Source of the DNA: an uncultured Roseburia sp.
GTDB lineage: Bacteria > Bacillota > Clostridia > Lachnospirales > Lachnospiraceae
DNA length: 35,552 bases
Reading direction: 5' to 3'
Assembly (NCBI GenBank): GCA_945787015.1
Contig: CALZGM010000030.1
Coordinates: 1 to 35,552, forward strand
Shown here: in pieces, positions 33,010 to 35,552 of the stretch
Layout: each line of letters opens with the position of its first letter
How positions within the stretch are numbered: the first letter of the stretch is position 1
Position numbers and translations under genes: made by a program
The notes under the pieces: generated by a model
What the model saw: the letters and a program-made list of their open reading frames with translations, nothing else
The model's database searches: none
What the model was told of the DNA's origin: nothing

Positions 33010-35262
33010 TTAGTAAGTCAATCCAAAATTCATTTCATAATAGTTACCTGCTGCATCACGATAAGCATACGCTTTTCCGTTTTCATCCTTTAAGGAATCC
33101 GGCATGTACAAATCTTTATCATAACCCGGCACATCATTTGGGCTTACACATACACCGTCTGCATTTACTGCAATGACTTCATCGCCGCGCGGCATGGTAA
33201 TTGGGAGCTTGCCAACCGGTGAAAACCTTCCGAAGAATACATCTAAAGTTGCAGACGGATAGGTGTCATATCCCAATGTCAATGCGTCTGCATATGGTTC
33301 TACATTGCCAAGCAGCCATGCTAACACTACGTTCACGTTTGCGATTACTTTACCTCCGTTTGCATGTACGGCTGCTGCAATTTCAGGAATTCGTTTCGCG
33401 CCTGCAAGCGTTGTCTCTTCATGTGTGGTTTCCATCGGACGACAGGACTCGTCCACATCCGCTACCATTTTTCCTTCGCAGATGTCTAATTCCAAATATC
33501 CTTTCGTCGCGCTAAAATAAGCACCTGATTTCGGATTCAGCATCAGAATCGCATAGTCTGCTTCTGCCGGATTATCCACCAATGTCACCTCTGACAGCAT
33601 TTCCTTTAAGCCCTTTGTAAGTTCCACTGCCCGTTCCGGAAGCTGATGGAAGGCTTCTGCATATACTTTCTTTCCTTCCAGTTTTTCCTTTGTTAATGGT
33701 AAGATGCCATCGTTTTTAAGAAGTGTTACGCTCTTACGATGTGCATCCATTGCTTTCTCCCAGTCTGCCTTTGTAGCAGCTACTTCTACAGCCTTCTTCG
33801 GGTCACGATAGGTATCTTCAAACAGTCCCAGTTCAAACATTCCGGTTAACGTACGGGTCACTGCACGATTCAATGCCTCATCCGTTAAAACCAACTGATC
33901 TTTTGTAAATCCTTCCGGAACCTCGTGGGTATCATAGTAATCATTTTTACCACGTCTGTAACTTTCCATTCCAAGTTCCTGATCAAAGTTGCCGCTGATA
34001 ACATCTACTCCTGCATTATTAATGGCAAAACCGATTCGCTCCGGTTTATCCAACATTTCCACACCCCAGCACATATTGTGAACAATACCCGTGTCGGAAT
34101 TAATGTATCCTTTAAATCCCATCTCATTTCGGAGGAGCCCATCAATCAACGGTTTATTATAGGCAAAACCAAATGGCTGCATTTCAATTTCCCTGCCATT
34201 TACAATCTGTGCTGCGCTCTTTTCCTTTGCCGGTTTTGCATAATATGGCATAATCGCTGCCACATTTTTATTTACAGAAGCCCGAAAACTTGGAAGATGG
34301 TATTTCTCCAAACTGCCCGGTGTCTGATATACGTTCCACTGTCCTGCTGCATAGTGCGGGTCATATCCGTTTTCACGGCCCCCGCCGCCAGGAAAATGCT
34401 TCATGGTTAATGCCACACCATCCGTTGTTACTCCTTCTTCACTTCCCTGTACGATTGGAATCATCCGTTCTGCAATTTTAGAGATTAATTCCGTATCTTC
34501 ACCGAAGGTACCGTAAGAACGCTGCCATCTTGGATCGGTCATAACGTCTACCATATACATGTAACCTTTTCGAAGATTGGACGCATTCCAGGAACGGCGG
34601 ATACAGTCTGAAAAATCATCTACGATGCTTAAATTATCTGTTCCCTTTACTGCAGCTGCAATCCCCATGGTTCCCGGCCATGTTGCAAAAATACCGGAAG
34701 CATCGTTCATACCGAATACCGGCTCTGCATACTCATTTCGCGAATTGGATGCCGCCATTACCGGGACAAAATGTTCACATTCTTCTGCAACCGCCTGCAT
34801 CTGGTTCATATAATCAGCCAAGTCATCCGGCTTTGCATTTGCGCGCAAAATGATGTGGCGTGCAAACCATTCCTTCAACAGTTTTGAGGTACCCGGAATG
34901 TACTGTTCCCCGAAAATATTTTTTACGGTATGCTCCGCTTCATCTAAAATCCCGGATTCATCCAACGTATATTCCGGAATCTCTGTACTTCCCATAGCAA
35001 GTGGTGACGGATATTTTCCCATACGCCAGTCGGAAATGAAAAGCTGTCCGATTTTTTCCTCCGGTGTCAACATTTCCACATAAGCTTTCGCACGTTCTTT
35101 TGCCGGGAGTCTCCAGTCATTTACCTTAGATACTTCCCCTGTACCATCAATATCTTTAAAATAGAGACCATCCTTCTCGATGATTTTGCGCGTTACCGTA
35201 CTGACCTTTTTGCCATTCGGGTTTTCATAAACCTTGTAATTTTCACTTGCTTTTGCTGCCAT
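33010..35262 (-). CDS. GH3-family glycoside hydrolase (beta-glucosidase/beta-xylosidase type)
   Basis: The 750-residue protein has no signal peptide and should be cytoplasmic. The family-3 barrel carries KHFPGGGG (about 288-295) and the nucleophile D390 in GFKGYINSDTG. A second alpha/beta sandwich domain (VTLLKNDGILPLTKEKL onward) ends near 670. The nucleophile is followed by Thr-Gly-Ile rather than the Trp found in most beta-glucosidases (SDW), and there is no KHFPGHG as in NagZ, so the subfamily is unusual. ATG 35262 is chosen for the GGGGAG site; ATG 35277 lies upstream of it. Substrate is a beta-glucoside or beta-xyloside by family; which one is open. Confidence 0.9.
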   Translation of the reverse strand: MAAKASENYKVYENPNGKKVSTVTRKIIEKDGLYFKDIDGTGEVSKVNDWRLPAKERAKAYVEMLTPEEKIGQLFISDWRMGKYPSPLAMGSTEIPEYTLDESGILDEAEHTVKNIFGEQYIPGTSKLLKEWFARHIILRANAKPDDLADYMNQMQAVAEECEHFVPVMAASNSRNEYAEPVFGMNDASGIFATWPGTMGIAAAVKGTDNLSIVDDFSDCIRRSWNASNLRKGYMYMVDVMTDPRWQRSYGTFGEDTELISKIAERMIPIVQGSEEGVTTDGVALTMKHFPGGGGRENGYDPHYAAGQWNVYQTPGSLEKYHLPSFRASVNKNVAAIMPYYAKPAKEKSAAQIVNGREIEMQPFGFAYNKPLIDGLLRNEMGFKGYINSDTGIVHNMCWGVEMLDKPERIGFAINNAGVDVISGNFDQELGMESYRRGKNDYYDTHEVPEGFTKDQLVLTDEALNRAVTRTLTGMFELGLFEDTYRDPKKAVEVAATKADWEKAMDAHRKSVTLLKNDGILPLTKEKLEGKKVYAEAFHQLPERAVELTKGLKEMLSEVTLVDNPAEADYAILMLNPKSGAYFSATKGYLELDICEGKMVADVDESCRPMETTHEETTLAGAKRIPEIAAAVHANGGKVIANVNVVLAWLLGNVEPYADALTLGYDTYPSATLDVFFGRFSPVGKLPITMPRGDEVIAVNADGVCVSPNDVPGYDKDLYMPDSLKDENGKAYAYRDAAGNYYEMNFGLTY

Positions 35263-35404
35263 AAAAAATCTCCCCATTTTCTCTTATGCTAGGACAATCA
35301 TTTACTTAAAGTGTACCATAGAGTTTTTTCTTTCTCAATGAGAACTTCTATACCGCAGCCCATATCATTTTTTGAAACTTCACACCGCAGCAAAAAAATG
35401 TGGC

Positions 35405-35433
35405 TTGACTTCCTTTTTTGAAATATTCATAAT
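35405..35433 (+). promoter_or_regulatory. Promoter near the right edge, product outside the window
   Basis: TTGACT (35405-35410) and CATAAT (35428-35433) are 17 bp apart on the plus strand. The sequence after it holds AAGGAGG (35466-35472) without a following start codon and a hairpin TTTTGC-TTC-GCAAAA near 35513. The rest of 35263-35552 shows no gene; a leader, structured RNA or repeat may begin here. Confidence 0.5.
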
Positions 35434-35552
35434 TTATTATAATGAAATGATTTAGGAAAAAAAATAAGGAGGCTAAATCCTCTCCTCGTCATAGGACTCG
35501 GATTTTGCTTCGCAAAACAAGGAGCATTCCTGTAATTCAGAAATAACGCCAA

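Noticed and set aside
1-35552. CRISPR arrays, tRNA and rRNA genes
   Set aside because: No regularly spaced direct repeats, and no tRNA cloverleaf or conserved rRNA stretch, were recognised on either strand.

Overview
The window reads as a chromosomal segment of an anaerobic Firmicute, most likely a motile gut Lachnospiraceae (Roseburia/Agathobacter/Lachnospira-like). The reasons are a moderately A/T-rich sequence with strong AGGAGG-type ribosome sites, lipoprotein binding proteins, intracellular GH94/GH42/GH3 enzymes with several ABC importers, YesM/YesN-type two-component regulators, and a sigma-D-like promoter together with cyclic-di-GMP machinery. Genus is inference. No rRNA, tRNA or CRISPR array was seen. 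There are 27 supported protein genes, 25 of them on the minus strand.

Left third (1-11603), sugar use. An amino-acid ABC importer (ATPase plus a binding-protein/permease fusion) is translationally coupled to a GH42 beta-galactosidase. Beyond a terminator lies a cello-oligosaccharide locus: two sugar permeases, a lipoprotein binding protein, a LacI regulator and, divergently, an 811-residue cellobiose phosphorylase. The model is import of cellobiose followed by phosphorolysis to glucose-1-phosphate and glucose. The locus has no ATPase of its own. A 22-bp perfect palindrome separates it from the next unit.

Middle (11660-20308), a sensing and import module: lipoprotein binding-protein sensor, histidine kinase and AraC-type response regulator, followed by a second binding protein, a fused double permease and an ATPase carrying a large insertion. 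The layout resembles staphylococcal HptARS joined to an AfuABC-type transporter. A pair of 20-bp-phased direct repeats upstream of the transporter promoter are good candidate regulator sites.

Accessory island (20367-26208). A ~290-bp imperfect inverted-repeat element, with a second partial copy at the left edge of the window, borders a small membrane gene and a visibly A/T-richer five-gene operon: small HTH protein, WYL regulator, membrane protein, coiled-coil protein ending in an EF-Tu domain II, and an HNH-nuclease/membrane protein. The operon has a consensus promoter, then a leader that folds like a cyclic-di-GMP-I (GEMM) riboswitch, then an intrinsic terminator just before the first gene. 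This is the most novel part of the window: a defence- or toxin-like cassette apparently under second-messenger RNA control.

Right part (26294-35552). An NfeD protein, a D-2-hydroxyacid dehydrogenase, an LTA-synthase-like sulfatase and an HD-GYP phosphodiesterase with a C-terminal receiver form one operon. Divergent from it, a 187-residue protein with a FliD-like stretch sits behind a sigma-D-like promoter. An S66 LD-carboxypeptidase and a GH3 beta-glucosidase-type enzyme close the window, followed by a plus-strand promoter whose product lies outside.
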